Below are positions 1 to 8,567 of a stretch of DNA of 64,000 nt, piece by piece (position 1 is the stretch's first letter; every line of letters begins with the position of its first letter). The position numbers and the translations under genes were made by a program. The notes under the pieces were generated by a model that was not told the origin of the DNA, did not search any database, and saw nothing but the letters and a program-made list of their open reading frames with translations. The stretch spans positions 124,001-188,000 of the forward strand of contig NZ_NNBP01000011.1 in the NCBI RefSeq assembly GCF_002803155.1, written 5' to 3'. This DNA is from Streptomyces sp. CB02959 (GTDB lineage: Bacteria > Actinomycetota > Actinomycetes > Streptomycetales > Streptomycetaceae).

Positions 1-553
1 CGTCGAGGATCAGGCCCTGCCCGGACAGGCTGGCCTCCGCCTCCTCGGCGACCTGCCCGGCGAACGCGGCCCGGTCGCGGATGATGTCCTCGACCGACAT
101 CCGGCCGACGATCGCCCGCAGCGCACCCGACAGCACCTCCTGGGTGAACCTGACGATGCCGTCCTGCTGCTGGAGGAAGCGCTGCGCCGCGGCCCGTATC
201 GCGTCCTCACTGCCGCCGACCTTGACGATCGCGACGCCGTCGAGGTTGGCCTTCACCCCGCGCAGCGTGACCGCGCCGCGCACCGCCATCGGCAGGTGCC
301 GACTGGAGAGGTCCAGGGAGAAGCGCTGCTGGACGAACGGGACGACGAAGACGCCGCCTCCGACGACGACCTTCTGGCCGCTGTTGTCGACGCTGACCCG
401 GCCGGTCTCCGGGTCGGTGGACTTCTGGCCGCGGCGGCCGGTGATGATGAATGCCTCGTTCGGCCCGGCGACCTTGTAGCGGGTGATCACTACCAGGGCG
501 AGCAACACGACGAGGACGACGGCGCCCATGACGGCGACGATGGCTGAACTCAT
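1..553 (-). CDS. Flotillin / SPFH-domain membrane protein (3' end outside window)
   Basis: Membrane scaffold of the flotillin (SPFH/band 7) family, which organises membrane microdomains. The ATG at 553 opens a reading frame that stays open to the left edge (184 codons seen). Residues 4-23 form one hydrophobic N-terminal segment, followed by RYKVAGPNEAFIITGRRG and a typical SPFH body with VRGAVTLRGVKANLDGVAIVKVGG. The visible end, at VAEEAEASLSGQGLILD, is where the domain continues into the coiled-coil tail. It lies downstream of an NfeD-like gene on the same strand, and flotillin with NfeD is a common functional pair. The family call is firm; the total length cannot be judged here. Confidence 0.9.
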   Translation of the reverse strand, partial: MSSAIVAVMGAVVLVVLLALVVITRYKVAGPNEAFIITGRRGQKSTDPETGRVSVDNSGQKVVVGGGVFVVPFVQQRFSLDLSSRHLPMAVRGAVTLRGVKANLDGVAIVKVGGSEDAIRAAAQRFLQQQDGIVRFTQEVLSGALRAIVGRMSVEDIIRDRAAFAGQVAEEAEASLSGQGLILD

Positions 554-692
554 GACGAATCCCCCCTGCCTTCCTGGGGGTAGGCAGATCAAGATGATGG
601 TTTGCGTTCCCGGTCCGGCGGGGTGCGCCGGGTCCGGGGGAGTGGGGCGGGTCCGGGCCCGCATCGGCGGTCGGGTCGGGCCCCGCCCCGGC

Positions 693-1199
693 TCAGCGTT
701 CGACGGGACGGACCGACACCGAGGTGGACGAGAGCGATGCCTCGACCCAGATCTCGGCACCGCGGGCCACGGGATCGGCGCTCCGGGCCGCCAGCTTCAC
801 GGGATGCCCGGCGAGGCGCAGCAGCACCTCGCCGTACCCGTCGGCGGGGATCGCGGTGACCACCGACCCGGCGGTACCCACCAGGTCTTCCCGGCGTGGC
901 GCGGAGCCGGTGCGGTCGCGCATCAGTGCCCGGCTGAACTTCCAGGTGGCGCCCCCGGCCGCGGCCCCCGCCGCCAGCCCGATGCCGATGGCAGGCCAGG
1001 CGCCGAGCCCGGTGCAGCCCCACACGATCGCGCCGGCGAACCCGAACATCGACAGGAAGCCGGCGATGACCGGCAGGGACAGCAGCCCGTCGAGCCCGTC
1101 CAGCACGCCGCCGAACAGCCCCTCCAGCACCCCGTCGAAGATCAGCGAGAGTGCGAGCACGGCGATCCTTCCGATACCGAGACCAAGACACCAGGCCAT
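693..1199 (-). CDS. NfeD-like membrane protein, flotillin partner
   Basis: A 168-residue protein with hydrophobic segments in its first half (around residues 8-75 and 80-98). A soluble C-terminal beta-rich domain (VGTAGSVVTAIPADGYGEVLLRLAGHPVKLAAR) resembles the OB-fold of short NfeD/YqiJ proteins. In bacteria such proteins are usually encoded beside a flotillin and are thought to assist its membrane assembly. Here the flotillin follows 139 nt downstream on the same strand, so the two are probably co-transcribed. The ATG at 1199 was chosen because it precedes the first membrane segment. The OB-fold assignment is by resemblance only. Confidence 0.75.
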   Translation of the reverse strand: MAWCLGLGIGRIAVLALSLIFDGVLEGLFGGVLDGLDGLLSLPVIAGFLSMFGFAGAIVWGCTGLGAWPAIGIGLAAGAAAGGATWKFSRALMRDRTGSAPRREDLVGTAGSVVTAIPADGYGEVLLRLAGHPVKLAARSADPVARGAEIWVEASLSSTSVSVRPVER

Positions 1200-1888
1200 G
1201 CGCAGCCCTCCCGTACTCGCTCATTCCGCTCGAACGGGGATGGTCGTCACACGCGGCGGGGGCGCCGCACATTGCCGTATCCCGGCAATCTTTACGCGCT
1301 CTTGATGTACAGCAACGCGCGCCGACCGGCTTCGGCAGTTTTTTCCGTCTGCTCCCGACTTACCCCTTGACTCTGGGCGAAACGGGAGGAAACTGGTGTT
1401 TACCCAGAAAACCGAAGAGCCCCACCGTCGACAAAGACGTTTGTTGGCAGGCGACCCTTGAATGGCTCTGGTTAGGCCCCCGGAAGCCCCGCGAACCGGA
1501 GCCTCAGCGACGACTGAGGTAGATGGTGGCGATGAGGACTCCCGGGGACTGTGTTGTCCGGGGTGGTGTGGGGGGTGTGCGGCTGCTCCGCCGCCCGCGA
1601 TGAGTCGATCTTCATCCTCATCCCCATCCTCATCTCCACCCCCACTCCGCTCCGCCCCCCTTCCCGTCCTGATCGCCGCATCGCGCCGAGTGTCGCGCTG
1701 ACCCGCGACCTCGGCGCCTGGTTCGTGCGGGTCCAGGGTGGACGTCCCGCTCGGAGGCCGTACGCCCCGGGATCTTCGGGGCCGCCGGGCGTACCACCTC
1801 ATCGTGTGTCCGCGGGCCTTGCGTGCCTCAATGACAATGCGGCGTGCGGGATTTGAGCTCTGGTCAGGTCGGGACCTTCGGCCCCGGG
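1200..1888. other. Intergenic stretch without a convincing gene
   Basis: About 690 nt between the NfeD-like gene and the PASTA gene. It has lower GC and no frame with convincing Streptomyces codon use on either strand. It contains a simple-sequence run of CATCCTCATCCC-type units at about 1611-1645 and the 7-bp inverted repeat listed separately. Open frames that cross it lack a ribosome binding site and a normal composition. Confidence 0.6.
1271..1289. promoter_or_regulatory. Inverted repeat upstream of nfeD-flotillin genes
   Basis: ATTGCCG and CGGCAAT form a perfect 7-bp inverted repeat with a 5-nt centre, 72-90 nt upstream of the NfeD-like start. The position suits an operator for the nfeD-flotillin transcript. 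No regulator is identified. Confidence 0.35.
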
Positions 1889-2278
1889 TTACCGTCCGGC
1901 GTCGCAGGACTCGTGGGCCTTGACCACGGTGAGGGTGATCGGCCGGTGCGAGAACGGGGTGCCGGCCTTGGGGTGCTGGTCGCAGACCTTCCAGCTGCCG
2001 GGCCACAGGACGTGGCGTCCGGCGCCCCGACCGTCCTTGAGGCGGACGGCGGTGTCGTATTTGAGCGCCTGGTAGGCGGCGACGAGTCCTTTGCCGCTGA
2101 CGTCGGGCATGGTGTCGCCGTCGGCGTGTGCCGGACCGGCCGCGGCGAGGGCGGCCAGGGTGAGGGCTGTGGTGACGAAGGGTGCGAGGGGTGCCAGGCG
2201 CCCGCGGGGAGGGCGGAGGCGGGGGATGCGCGTTCTGGGCTTGATGTGTGCTGTGTTCTTGATGTCCGTGTTGTTCAT
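1889..2278 (-). CDS. Secreted PASTA-domain-like small protein
   Basis: A small exported protein of unknown role. After the ATG at 2278 there is an arginine-rich n-region, a hydrophobic segment (FVTTALTLAALAAAG) and an Ala-X-Ala type cleavage site (PAHADG), so it is probably exported by Sec. The mature part begins DTMPDVSGKGLVAAYQAL and ends HRPITLTVVKAHESC, the pattern of a single PASTA-type fold. Two cysteines (VCDQHP and ESCDAGR) may pair. PASTA modules bind cell-wall fragments in kinases and PBPs; ligand binding is not shown for this stand-alone form. An in-frame GTG at 2311 would add 11 residues. Neither start has a clear ribosome binding site. Confidence 0.7.
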   Translation of the reverse strand: MNNTDIKNTAHIKPRTRIPRLRPPRGRLAPLAPFVTTALTLAALAAAGPAHADGDTMPDVSGKGLVAAYQALKYDTAVRLKDGRGAGRHVLWPGSWKVCDQHPKAGTPFSHRPITLTVVKAHESCDAGR

Positions 2279-2442
2279 GTCTGGAGAACGCGCGGTGGGG
2301 GTGGTGGTCACGACGGATCGTCAGGTGGCCGGGCGGGGTGAGGTGGGGGGTGTCGGTGGGGGCGCGTGGGGCCTGAGCTAGGGTCGTTATCCGTCCGTGA
2401 CTATGCGACTACAGCGATGTAGACATCTTCAGATCGTCTGAC

Positions 2443-2478
2443 TAAGGTATGCCTTCGCTAACTGAGGTAAGGCATACC
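2443..2478. promoter_or_regulatory. Candidate iron box(es) upstream of efe operon
   Basis: GGTATGCCTT (2446-2455) and AAGGCATACC (2469-2478) form a perfect 10-bp inverted repeat around a 13-nt centre, ending 31 nt before the efeU-efeO start. Two overlapping 19-mers in this stretch (2443-2461, and one starting near 2463) each match the DtxR/IdeR/DmdR consensus TTAGGTTAGGCTAACCTAA at 12 of 19 positions by hand alignment. Since the genes downstream take up iron, repression by an iron-loaded DmdR-type regulator is the natural reading. Confidence 0.55.
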
Positions 2479-2509
2479 GGCGCGGTTGTGCGGGCCGGAG
2501 AGGACGACT

Positions 2510-4729
2510 ATGTGGGACGACGCGTTTCCGAGCTTCTTGATCGGGTTGAGGGAAGGTCTAGAAGCCGGACTCATCGTTTCGATCCTCGTGGCCACACTCG
2601 TCCGGGCCGGGGCCAAGTCCCGTCTCCCGCAGGTGTGGACCGGTGTACTGGCCGCGATCGCGCTCGCCATGAGCTTCGGCGCGGTGCTCACGTTCACCGC
2701 CGCCTCGCTCTCGGCCACCGCGCAGGAAGCGTTCGGCGGCACGTTGAGCGTCATCGCGGTCGCGTTCGTCACCGCGATGGTCTTCTGGATGCGGCGTTCC
2801 GCGCGCAGCCTCTCCGGTGAGATCAAGGAGAAGGTCACCGGGGCGCTCGCCATGGGCGCGGGCATGCTGGTCGTCACCTCCTTCCTGGCCGTGGGCCGGG
2901 AGGGGCTGGAGACCGCGCTGTTCCTGTGGACCACGGCGCGGGCGGCGGGCGAATCCGCCGGGCCGATGATCGGCGCCGGGATCGGCCTGGTCATCGCGGC
3001 GGGGCTCTGCTGGGGCCTCTACCGCCGGGTGCTCAAGATCAACCTCACCAAGTTCTTCACCGCGACCGGTGTCGTGCTCATCGTCATCGCCGCCGGTGTC
3101 CTGGGGTACGGCCTGCGGGACCTCCAGGAGGGCGGTGTCCTGCCCGGCAAGGCCGCGTTCGCCTTCGACCTCAGCCAGACCATCGACCCGAACGCCTGGT
3201 ACACCACCCTGGTGCAGGGTGTCTTCAACCTGATGCCGGCCATGACATGGCTGCAGATCGGTGCGTACGTGGCGTACCTCGTCATCGTGATGACGCTGTT
3301 CGTCCGCGGGGTGCGGTCCGCCGCGAAGCCGGCCCCGGCGCCGCGTCCGGCCACGGAGAAGGCGGCGGCGGACAAGCCGGTCGAGGAGAAGCCGGTCGAG
3401 GACAAGCCGGTCGAGGAGAAGGCGGCGGACGAGGCTGTCGTCGAGAAGGCCGACGCTGCGCAGGGCGCTGCTGCGGAGGCCGGTGCGGCGGAGGACGGTT
3501 CGGCGGGCGGCGACGCCCCCGAGTCGGAGTCCGCGGTGGAGCCTGCGGAGGCGCCGGCCGGTGCGGGGCGGAAGCGGCCCGGCTGGCTGCTGCCGGTCGC
3601 CGTGGTGGCCGTGCCCGCCGTCGTCGCGGGCGGGATCGTCGCCTTCGGCAAGTCCAAGCCCGCCGGGGCACCGACCATCGCGGTGTCCGAGAAGGAGTGC
3701 GGCAAGGGCTTCACCGCGCCCAAGCCGGGGCGGCAGACCTTCCAGATGCAGAACACCGGCGACAAGACCTCCGAGGTGTACCTCGTCGACCCCTCGACCA
3801 ACGCGGTCTACGGCGAGATCGAGGGCCTGGCCCCCGGCACCACCCGCGACCTGGTCGCCACCATCGCCGGCGGTTCGTACGCCTGGCGCTGTGTGCCCAC
3901 CGGCGGCAAGGCGGTCACCTCGGCCGCCGTGCGGGTCAGCGGCGGAGGCGGCGCCAAGGCCGTCGTGCCGGTCGCCGAGGAGGACCTCGCCGGGCCGCTG
4001 CGCGCCTACAAGCAGTACGTCGACCGCGGCCTGGCCACGCTCACCGACCAGACCCAGAAGCTCAGCGACGACCTCGCGGGCGGCGACCTGGACGGCGCGC
4101 GGACCGACTGGCTCACCGCGCACCGCACGTACTCCTCGCTGGGCGCCGCCTACGGCACGTTCGAGGACTTCGACAAGAAGATCAACGGGCGGGCCGACGG
4201 GCTCCCGGGCGGTGTGCACGACAAGGACTTCAGCGGCTTCCACCGGATCGAGTACGGGCTGTGGCACGGTGCGTCCGCGGATGAGCTGAGCGGCCCGGCG
4301 CAGCAGCTGCACGACGCGGTGGTGGGGCTGCGGAAGGCGTTCCCCACCCAGGACTTCGACCCCGGTGACCTGCCGCTGCGGACCCACGAGATCCTGGAGA
4401 ACACCCTCCAGTTCGAGCTGACCGGCGACACCGACCAGGGCAGCGGCACCAACCTCGCCACCGCCGACGCCAACCTCACCGGCACCCGGGAACTCCTCGA
4501 CGTCCTGCGCCCGCTGATCGCCAAGCGCGAGCCGCAGCTGCTGGCGTCCATCGAGAGCGACATCGCCCGGATGCAGAAGCTCCTCGACGACGCGCACCAC
4601 GACGGAACGTGGACGCCGGTCGAGAAGCTCGACGCCACCGCCCGGCAGCGGCTGAACGGGATCACCGGGCAGCTGCTGGAGCACCTGGCGCCGGTGCCGG
4701 ACCTCCTGGAGATCCGGAAGTCCGCCTGA
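2510..4729 (+). CDS. efeU: EfeU-EfeO fusion: iron permease with cupredoxin and M75 domains
   Basis: Ferrous or ferric iron uptake protein of the EfeUOB system, 739 residues. Residues 1-275 form an FTR1-type permease with several membrane helices and the two iron-binding REGLE motifs (GLREGLEAG near residue 16, GREGLETAL near 138). A long Lys/Glu/Ala linker with KPVEE repeats follows, then a membrane helix (WLLPVAVVAVPAVVAGG). After that comes a cupredoxin-like domain (VSEKECGKGF to AVRVSG). The C-terminus is an EfeO M75/imelysin domain with its HxxE motif (HRIEYGLW). EfeU and EfeO are usually separate proteins. The ATG at 2510 has GGAGAGG just upstream; a TTG at 2486 is a poorer choice. efeB follows 140 nt downstream, completing the system. 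Confidence 0.92.
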   Translation: MWDDAFPSFLIGLREGLEAGLIVSILVATLVRAGAKSRLPQVWTGVLAAIALAMSFGAVLTFTAASLSATAQEAFGGTLSVIAVAFVTAMVFWMRRSARSLSGEIKEKVTGALAMGAGMLVVTSFLAVGREGLETALFLWTTARAAGESAGPMIGAGIGLVIAAGLCWGLYRRVLKINLTKFFTATGVVLIVIAAGVLGYGLRDLQEGGVLPGKAAFAFDLSQTIDPNAWYTTLVQGVFNLMPAMTWLQIGAYVAYLVIVMTLFVRGVRSAAKPAPAPRPATEKAAADKPVEEKPVEDKPVEEKAADEAVVEKADAAQGAAAEAGAAEDGSAGGDAPESESAVEPAEAPAGAGRKRPGWLLPVAVVAVPAVVAGGIVAFGKSKPAGAPTIAVSEKECGKGFTAPKPGRQTFQMQNTGDKTSEVYLVDPSTNAVYGEIEGLAPGTTRDLVATIAGGSYAWRCVPTGGKAVTSAAVRVSGGGGAKAVVPVAEEDLAGPLRAYKQYVDRGLATLTDQTQKLSDDLAGGDLDGARTDWLTAHRTYSSLGAAYGTFEDFDKKINGRADGLPGGVHDKDFSGFHRIEYGLWHGASADELSGPAQQLHDAVVGLRKAFPTQDFDPGDLPLRTHEILENTLQFELTGDTDQGSGTNLATADANLTGTRELLDVLRPLIAKREPQLLASIESDIARMQKLLDDAHHDGTWTPVEKLDATARQRLNGITGQLLEHLAPVPDLLEIRKSA
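3374..3418 (+). repeat. Three tandem 15-bp repeats in the EfeU-EfeO linker
   Basis: Units AAGCCGGTCGAGGAG, the same with GAC at the end, and AAGCCGGTCGAGGAG lie head to tail and encode KPVEE-KPVED-KPVEE in the inter-domain linker. A repeat of this kind can change copy number without breaking frame, altering linker length. Confidence 0.8.
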
Positions 4730-4869
4730 CCCTCCCGAGGGCCGGGACGCCCGGACGCCCGCGCACACCGCGGGACGCACCGGGCGCCCCGCCCGACGGC
4801 CCCCGAACCATCCGCCCCACCCGCAGCTACACCGCACCACCCCATGCACGCTCCGAAGGGAACCACGAG

Positions 4870-6144
4870 ATGTCCGCCGAAACGCCCGGCCCCCAGGGTC
4901 GCTGTCCCGCCGACCGGCGCTCGTTCGTGAAGACCGCGCTGGGCGCCGGCGCGGCCGGTGCGGTGCTGGCCGGCGGCGGCTTCGCGCTGAGCCAGAGCAA
5001 CGCCGGTACGGCGCAGGCCGCCGACACCGCCGACGCCGGGAAGGTGCCGTTCCACGGCACCCATCAGGCGGGCATCCTCACCCCGCAGCCGGCCGCCGCC
5101 GCCTTCGTCTCGCTCAACGTCATCGCGGACAACCGCAAGGAACTCACCGACCTGCTGCGGACGATCACCGAACGCGCCCGCTTCCTGACCGCCGGCGGCG
5201 CCCCGCAGGACCTCGGCGTCGGTGCCCCGCCGTCCGACAACGGGATCCTCGGGCCGGTCGTCCCGGCCGACGCGCTGACCGTCACGGTCGGCGTGGGCGC
5301 CTCGCTCTTCGACGACCGCTACGGCCTGGCCAAGGCCAAGCCGCGCAAGCTCGTCCCGATGCGGACCTTCCCCAACGACAACCTCCAGGCCGCCGAGTGC
5401 CACGGCGACCTCTCGCTGCAGATCTGCGCCGAGCGCCAGGACACCGTGCTGCACGCGCTGCGCGACATCGCCCGGCACACCCGCGGCGGGATGCAGATCA
5501 AGTGGCGCATCGACGGCTTCCAGAACGCGCCCCGGCCCAGCGGCACCCAGCGCAACCTGCTCGGCTTCAAGGACGGCATAGCCAACCCCGACGTGAAGTC
5601 CGGGCGCGAGATGGAGCGCCTGGTCTGGGTCGGCGACGGCGACGGTGAGCCCGCCTGGACCACCGGCGGCAGCTACCAGGTCATCCGGGTCATCCGGATG
5701 CTGGTGGAGTTCTGGGACCGGGTCTCGCTGGCCGAGCAGGAGAAGATGTTCGGCCGCCGCAAGGACACCGGTGCCCCGCTGGACGGCGCGGGCGAGTTCG
5801 ACGTGCCCGCGTACCACAAGGACCCGCACGGCACCGCGATCCCGCTCGACGCGCACATCCGGCTCGCCAACCCGCGGACCGCGAAGACCGACGACACCCG
5901 GATCCTGCGCCGCGGCTACAACTACGACCGGGGCGTCGACAACGTCGGCAACCTGGACATGGGGCTGGCCTTCTGCTGCTACCAGCAGGACGTCCGCCGC
6001 CAGTTCGAGGCCACCCAGGAGCGGCTGATCGACGAGCCGCTGGTGGACTACATCTCGCCGACCGGCGGCGGCTACTTCTTCGCGCTGCCGGGCGTGCGGG
6101 ACGACTCGGACTGGCTCGGCCGGAGCCTGCTGGCCGCCGTCTGA
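4870..6144 (+). CDS. efeB: EfeB, Tat-exported DyP-type heme peroxidase
   Basis: Dye-decolourising-type peroxidase of the EfeUOB iron system, proposed to release or oxidise iron outside the membrane. It has 424 residues. A Tat leader (DRRSFVKTALGAGAAGAVLAGGG) is followed by the ferredoxin-like DyP fold. The GFKDGIANP stretch carries the GxxDG motif with the distal Asp, and the heme-ligand region follows (DDTRILRRGYNY, DMGLAFCCYQQDV). The ATG at 4870, preceded by GAAGGGA, gives a proper Tat leader; upstream in-frame codons run back into the previous gene. It is probably co-transcribed with the efeU-efeO fusion. Confidence 0.93.
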   Translation: MSAETPGPQGRCPADRRSFVKTALGAGAAGAVLAGGGFALSQSNAGTAQAADTADAGKVPFHGTHQAGILTPQPAAAAFVSLNVIADNRKELTDLLRTITERARFLTAGGAPQDLGVGAPPSDNGILGPVVPADALTVTVGVGASLFDDRYGLAKAKPRKLVPMRTFPNDNLQAAECHGDLSLQICAERQDTVLHALRDIARHTRGGMQIKWRIDGFQNAPRPSGTQRNLLGFKDGIANPDVKSGREMERLVWVGDGDGEPAWTTGGSYQVIRVIRMLVEFWDRVSLAEQEKMFGRRKDTGAPLDGAGEFDVPAYHKDPHGTAIPLDAHIRLANPRTAKTDDTRILRRGYNYDRGVDNVGNLDMGLAFCCYQQDVRRQFEATQERLIDEPLVDYISPTGGGYFFALPGVRDDSDWLGRSLLAAV

Positions 6145-6176
6145 GACCCCCGCCGCCCGACGTCCGCCGCCGACCC

Positions 6177-7472
6177 TCAGATCCGCAGGGTCAGCGGCGG
6201 ATGCGTGCCGTTGAGGTAGTGGTCGCCGATGGCCCGGAGGCTGTGCGCGGCCGACCGCTGGGCGGTCAGCACGCGGGCGTTCCGCCAGAACCGGTCGAAG
6301 CCCGGATCGCCGGCGGTGGCGTCGGCGGTGGCGGTCAGCTCCAGGATGCGGGTGGTGATCTGCAGGGCCGACTGGCCGGTGACCGCCTCGGCCGCGGCGA
6401 CCAGCACCGCGATGTCGGCGCGCTCGTTGACGCCCAGCTCCTGCCCCATCAACAGGCCTCGAGCCAACGCCTCGGTGGCCGGCTCCACGACGGCCGCGGC
6501 GGTGTGTGCGGCGGCGACCAGTTCGCCGTAGGCCAGCAGCAGGTAGGGGTCGCCGCCCGGCTGCTCGGCGTAGGGGGCCGGGAGGGCGTCGGCGGCCTGC
6601 CAGGTGCGGGGGGCGGCGCGGCTGAGGTCGCGGGCCTCGGCGAGCGCCCCTTCGGCGATGCCCAGCGCGACATGGACGAGGGCCAGCCGCAGGGCCAGCG
6701 GCGCGAGGGTGGCGTACGGGGTGATGTGCTGCTCGTCGTGGGAGGTGGTGCCGAGGATCCGCTCGGTCGGCACCGGCACGGCGTCGAAGGTGATGTTCCC
6801 GGCGCCGGTGAGGCGCTGGCCCAGGCGGTCGTGGGCCGGGTCGGTGGTGACGCCGGGGTGGGTCGGGTCGACCAGTGCGACCAGCCAGTCGCCGGTCTCC
6901 GCGCAGGCGGCGCCGACGACCAGGCGGTCGGCCACGGTGACGCCGGCGGCGAACGACCGGCGGCCGTGCAGGAGGTAGCCGGATCCGTGCGGGGTGAGGG
7001 TGAGGTCGGGGGCGGTGCCCGAGGTGGGCGGTTCGGCGTCGGCCGCCGGGTCGCCGGCGTCGCCGGCCAGCAGCCAGTGCTCGTCCGCCACCCGGCGTTC
7101 GAGCGCGTCGGCCTGGTGCGAGGTGCCGAAGAACCGGGCGCTCCAGGTGAGGGCGTAGTGGCGGGCGAGGAGTTCGCCGATGGAGCTGTCGGCGGCCGCG
7201 ATCTCGCGGATGACCGCACAGGCGGTGCGCCAGTCGCTGCCGCCGCGGAGCGGGCCGGGCGGGGTGAGCAGGGCCGGCAGGCCGGCCTCGCGCAGCCGGG
7301 ACAGCTCGTCGAAGGGCGGCTTCCCGGCCCGGTCGCGGATCAGTGCGTCGACGGCGAGGTCGTCGGCGAGTTCCCGGGTGACGCGCGGCCAGATCTCCTC
7401 CTCCGCAGGGGGGCCGGCGTGCGGCGGGGCGGCGGGGCGTGTTGCGGACCTCTTCGGCATGGCGCCGTTCAC
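6177..7472 (-). CDS. Acyl-CoA dehydrogenase-fold oxidoreductase, DszC/SfnB-like
   Basis: Flavin-dependent oxidoreductase of the acyl-CoA dehydrogenase fold, 431 residues. The order of elements fits the subgroup that includes DszC and SfnB (desulfurisation or sulfur-starvation monooxygenases): REIAAADSSIGELLARHYALTW, a central beta domain (GSGYLLHGRRSFAAGVTVADRLVVGA), and a helical C-terminus ending RSAAHSLRAIGDHYLNG. These enzymes typically act on organosulfur compounds with reduced flavin. The substrate is not evident from sequence. An Rrf2-type regulator lies upstream, and a motif before this gene recurs before the cysteine-containing leader peptide, which supports a sulfur role. The start may be GTG 7472 or ATG 7460. 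Confidence 0.75.
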   Translation of the reverse strand: MNGAMPKRSATRPAAPPHAGPPAEEEIWPRVTRELADDLAVDALIRDRAGKPPFDELSRLREAGLPALLTPPGPLRGGSDWRTACAVIREIAAADSSIGELLARHYALTWSARFFGTSHQADALERRVADEHWLLAGDAGDPAADAEPPTSGTAPDLTLTPHGSGYLLHGRRSFAAGVTVADRLVVGAACAETGDWLVALVDPTHPGVTTDPAHDRLGQRLTGAGNITFDAVPVPTERILGTTSHDEQHITPYATLAPLALRLALVHVALGIAEGALAEARDLSRAAPRTWQAADALPAPYAEQPGGDPYLLLAYGELVAAAHTAAAVVEPATEALARGLLMGQELGVNERADIAVLVAAAEAVTGQSALQITTRILELTATADATAGDPGFDRFWRNARVLTAQRSAAHSLRAIGDHYLNGTHPPLTLRI

Positions 7473-7542
7473 CGTCCTCGTCGGCTGGAACCGGGGCGGT
7501 GGCCGCCCCCGGTCGGGCTTACCCGGGCTTCACTTTCCTAGT

Positions 7543-7563
7543 TTTCCCACTGGATTAGTAGGG
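7543..7563. promoter_or_regulatory. Candidate sulfur-regulon operator, copy 1
   Basis: TTTCCCAC, seven variable bases, then an ending GTAGGG; the site is close to a dyad (TTCCCACT ... AGTAGGGAA). It lies about 70 nt before the DszC/SfnB-like start. A 21-nt sequence matching it at 16 positions lies in opposite orientation at 8267-8287. A CymR-like Rrf2 regulator encoded between the two copies is the obvious candidate ligand. Confidence 0.45.
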
Positions 7564-7664
7564 AATACGCATGATGCTGTCGAACTCCGGCTCCGGGCAA
7601 GGGCTGTTCAAGGGGTGGACGGAACGTGGTCGTATTTCGGACGTGCGTGCGCCCGCACGGTCCG

Positions 7665-8123
7665 CTACGGGTTCGTCCAGGAGGCCGGGTCGCGGGTCAG
7701 CGCCGAGACGCCGCTGGGGAGTTCGGCGGACGCCACATCGGCCAGCGAGACGCCGTCGAGGATCTGCCGGACGTTGGCCCGCAGCGCGATCCACAGCGGG
7801 AGCAGCGACTCGGCGGGGCCGGTGTACGACAACTCCGGCGGCCGTACGCCCCGTACGGACACCAGCGGACCGTCCACGACGCGGATCACATCGGCGATGC
7901 TGATGTCCTTCGGGGCCTTGGCGAGGCGGTAACCGCCGTTGCCGCCGCGCTGGCTGAGGACCAGACCGCCGCGCCGCATGTCGTTCAGGATGCCTTCGAG
8001 GAACTTGTGCGGGATGTCCTGGGCCTCGGCGATGGCCTCCGCCTTGAGCGGGCCCCCGTCCCGGGCGTGCGCGAGTTGCAGTGCGGCGCGCACCGCGTAG
8101 TCCGCTCTGGCTGAAATCCGCAT
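7665..8123 (-). CDS. Rrf2-family transcriptional regulator, CymR-like
   Basis: A DNA-binding regulator of 152 residues with an N-terminal winged helix. MRISARADYAVRAALQLA is the family hallmark, PHKFLEGILNDMRRGGLVLSQRGGNGGYRLA is the recognition helix and wing, and a dimerisation helix follows. There are no cysteines, so it cannot ligate an iron-sulfur cluster as IscR or NsrR do. This makes it CymR-like, and CymR proteins control cysteine and sulfur genes. The ATG at 8123 was chosen over upstream in-frame codons because it begins exactly at the conserved MRIS start. Related sites at 7543 and 8267 flank the gene. Confidence 0.9.
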   Translation of the reverse strand: MRISARADYAVRAALQLAHARDGGPLKAEAIAEAQDIPHKFLEGILNDMRRGGLVLSQRGGNGGYRLAKAPKDISIADVIRVVDGPLVSVRGVRPPELSYTGPAESLLPLWIALRANVRQILDGVSLADVASAELPSGVSALTRDPASWTNP

Positions 8124-8266
8124 GCCCGCATTATCCCCGAGCGGATCGGGGCGGGTACGCGGGGCGCTCCCGCACAGGGCACGCGCCGAGCACCTCACCA
8201 CCGGAATCACACCGGCGCACCACCCTTGACGCAGCCCGGTGCCACCTCGACACTCAAGGGCGGGAA

Positions 8267-8287
8267 CCCTAGTGAACGGGTGGGAAA
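8267..8287. promoter_or_regulatory. Candidate sulfur-regulon operator, copy 2
   Basis: Read on the minus strand this site is TTTCCCAC, seven bases, then CTAGGG. It matches copy 1 at 16 of 21 positions by hand alignment. It ends three bases before the leader-peptide start. A TTGACG hexamer at 8226-8231 could be the -35 element, though the matching -10 is weak. Confidence 0.4.
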
Positions 8288-8289
8288 CC

Positions 8290-8400
8290 ATGGGGCGCAC
8301 AGAGCGGGACGGTGATTGCGCGGCACGCGCGGACCGGCCGCTTCCCCTCCTCACCTCCCGTCGCCACATCGATCTGCTGCGCGTCTGCAGCGCGGCCTAG
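8290..8400 (+). CDS. Sulfur-gene leader peptide with C-terminal cysteine codon
   Basis: A 36-codon reading frame (ATG 8290, TAG 8398) ending LTSRRHIDLLRVCSAA. This matches the pattern of short Streptomyces 'putative leader peptides' (LTxRRHVDLxRV followed by Cys or Ser residues) found before sulfur-assimilation and related genes. A cysteine codon sits four codons from the stop and another lies at codon 10. Ribosome stalling at cysteine codons when cysteine is scarce would be the expected regulatory mechanism. The GST-like gene starts 167 nt downstream. The peptide is shorter than usual gene-finder cut-offs. Confidence 0.65.
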   Translation: MGRTERDGDCAARADRPLPLLTSRRHIDLLRVCSAA

Positions 8401-8567
8401 TCCCCCCACGAGGCGCCGCCGGGCCGGTTCCCCGACGCCGCGCCACCCTCCCGGGCCCGGACCCCTGCCCGGCGCCACCGCGCGGACGCCCGTCCACGCC
8501 CGCCCGCGAACGCCGCCAGGTGCCCGCCCGCACGTCCACGCACCGGACCTCGCACCCAGGGACTCGT

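Noticed and set aside
1611..1645. A possible repeat array (CATCCTCATCCC units)
   Set aside because: The units are short, imperfect and contiguous, without spacers. This is simple sequence, not CRISPR or an iteron array.
2558..4849. A 763-codon minus-strand frame opposite the EfeU-EfeO gene
   Set aside because: The plus-strand frame has complete iron-permease motifs. The antisense product is low complexity and typical of shadow frames in high-GC DNA.
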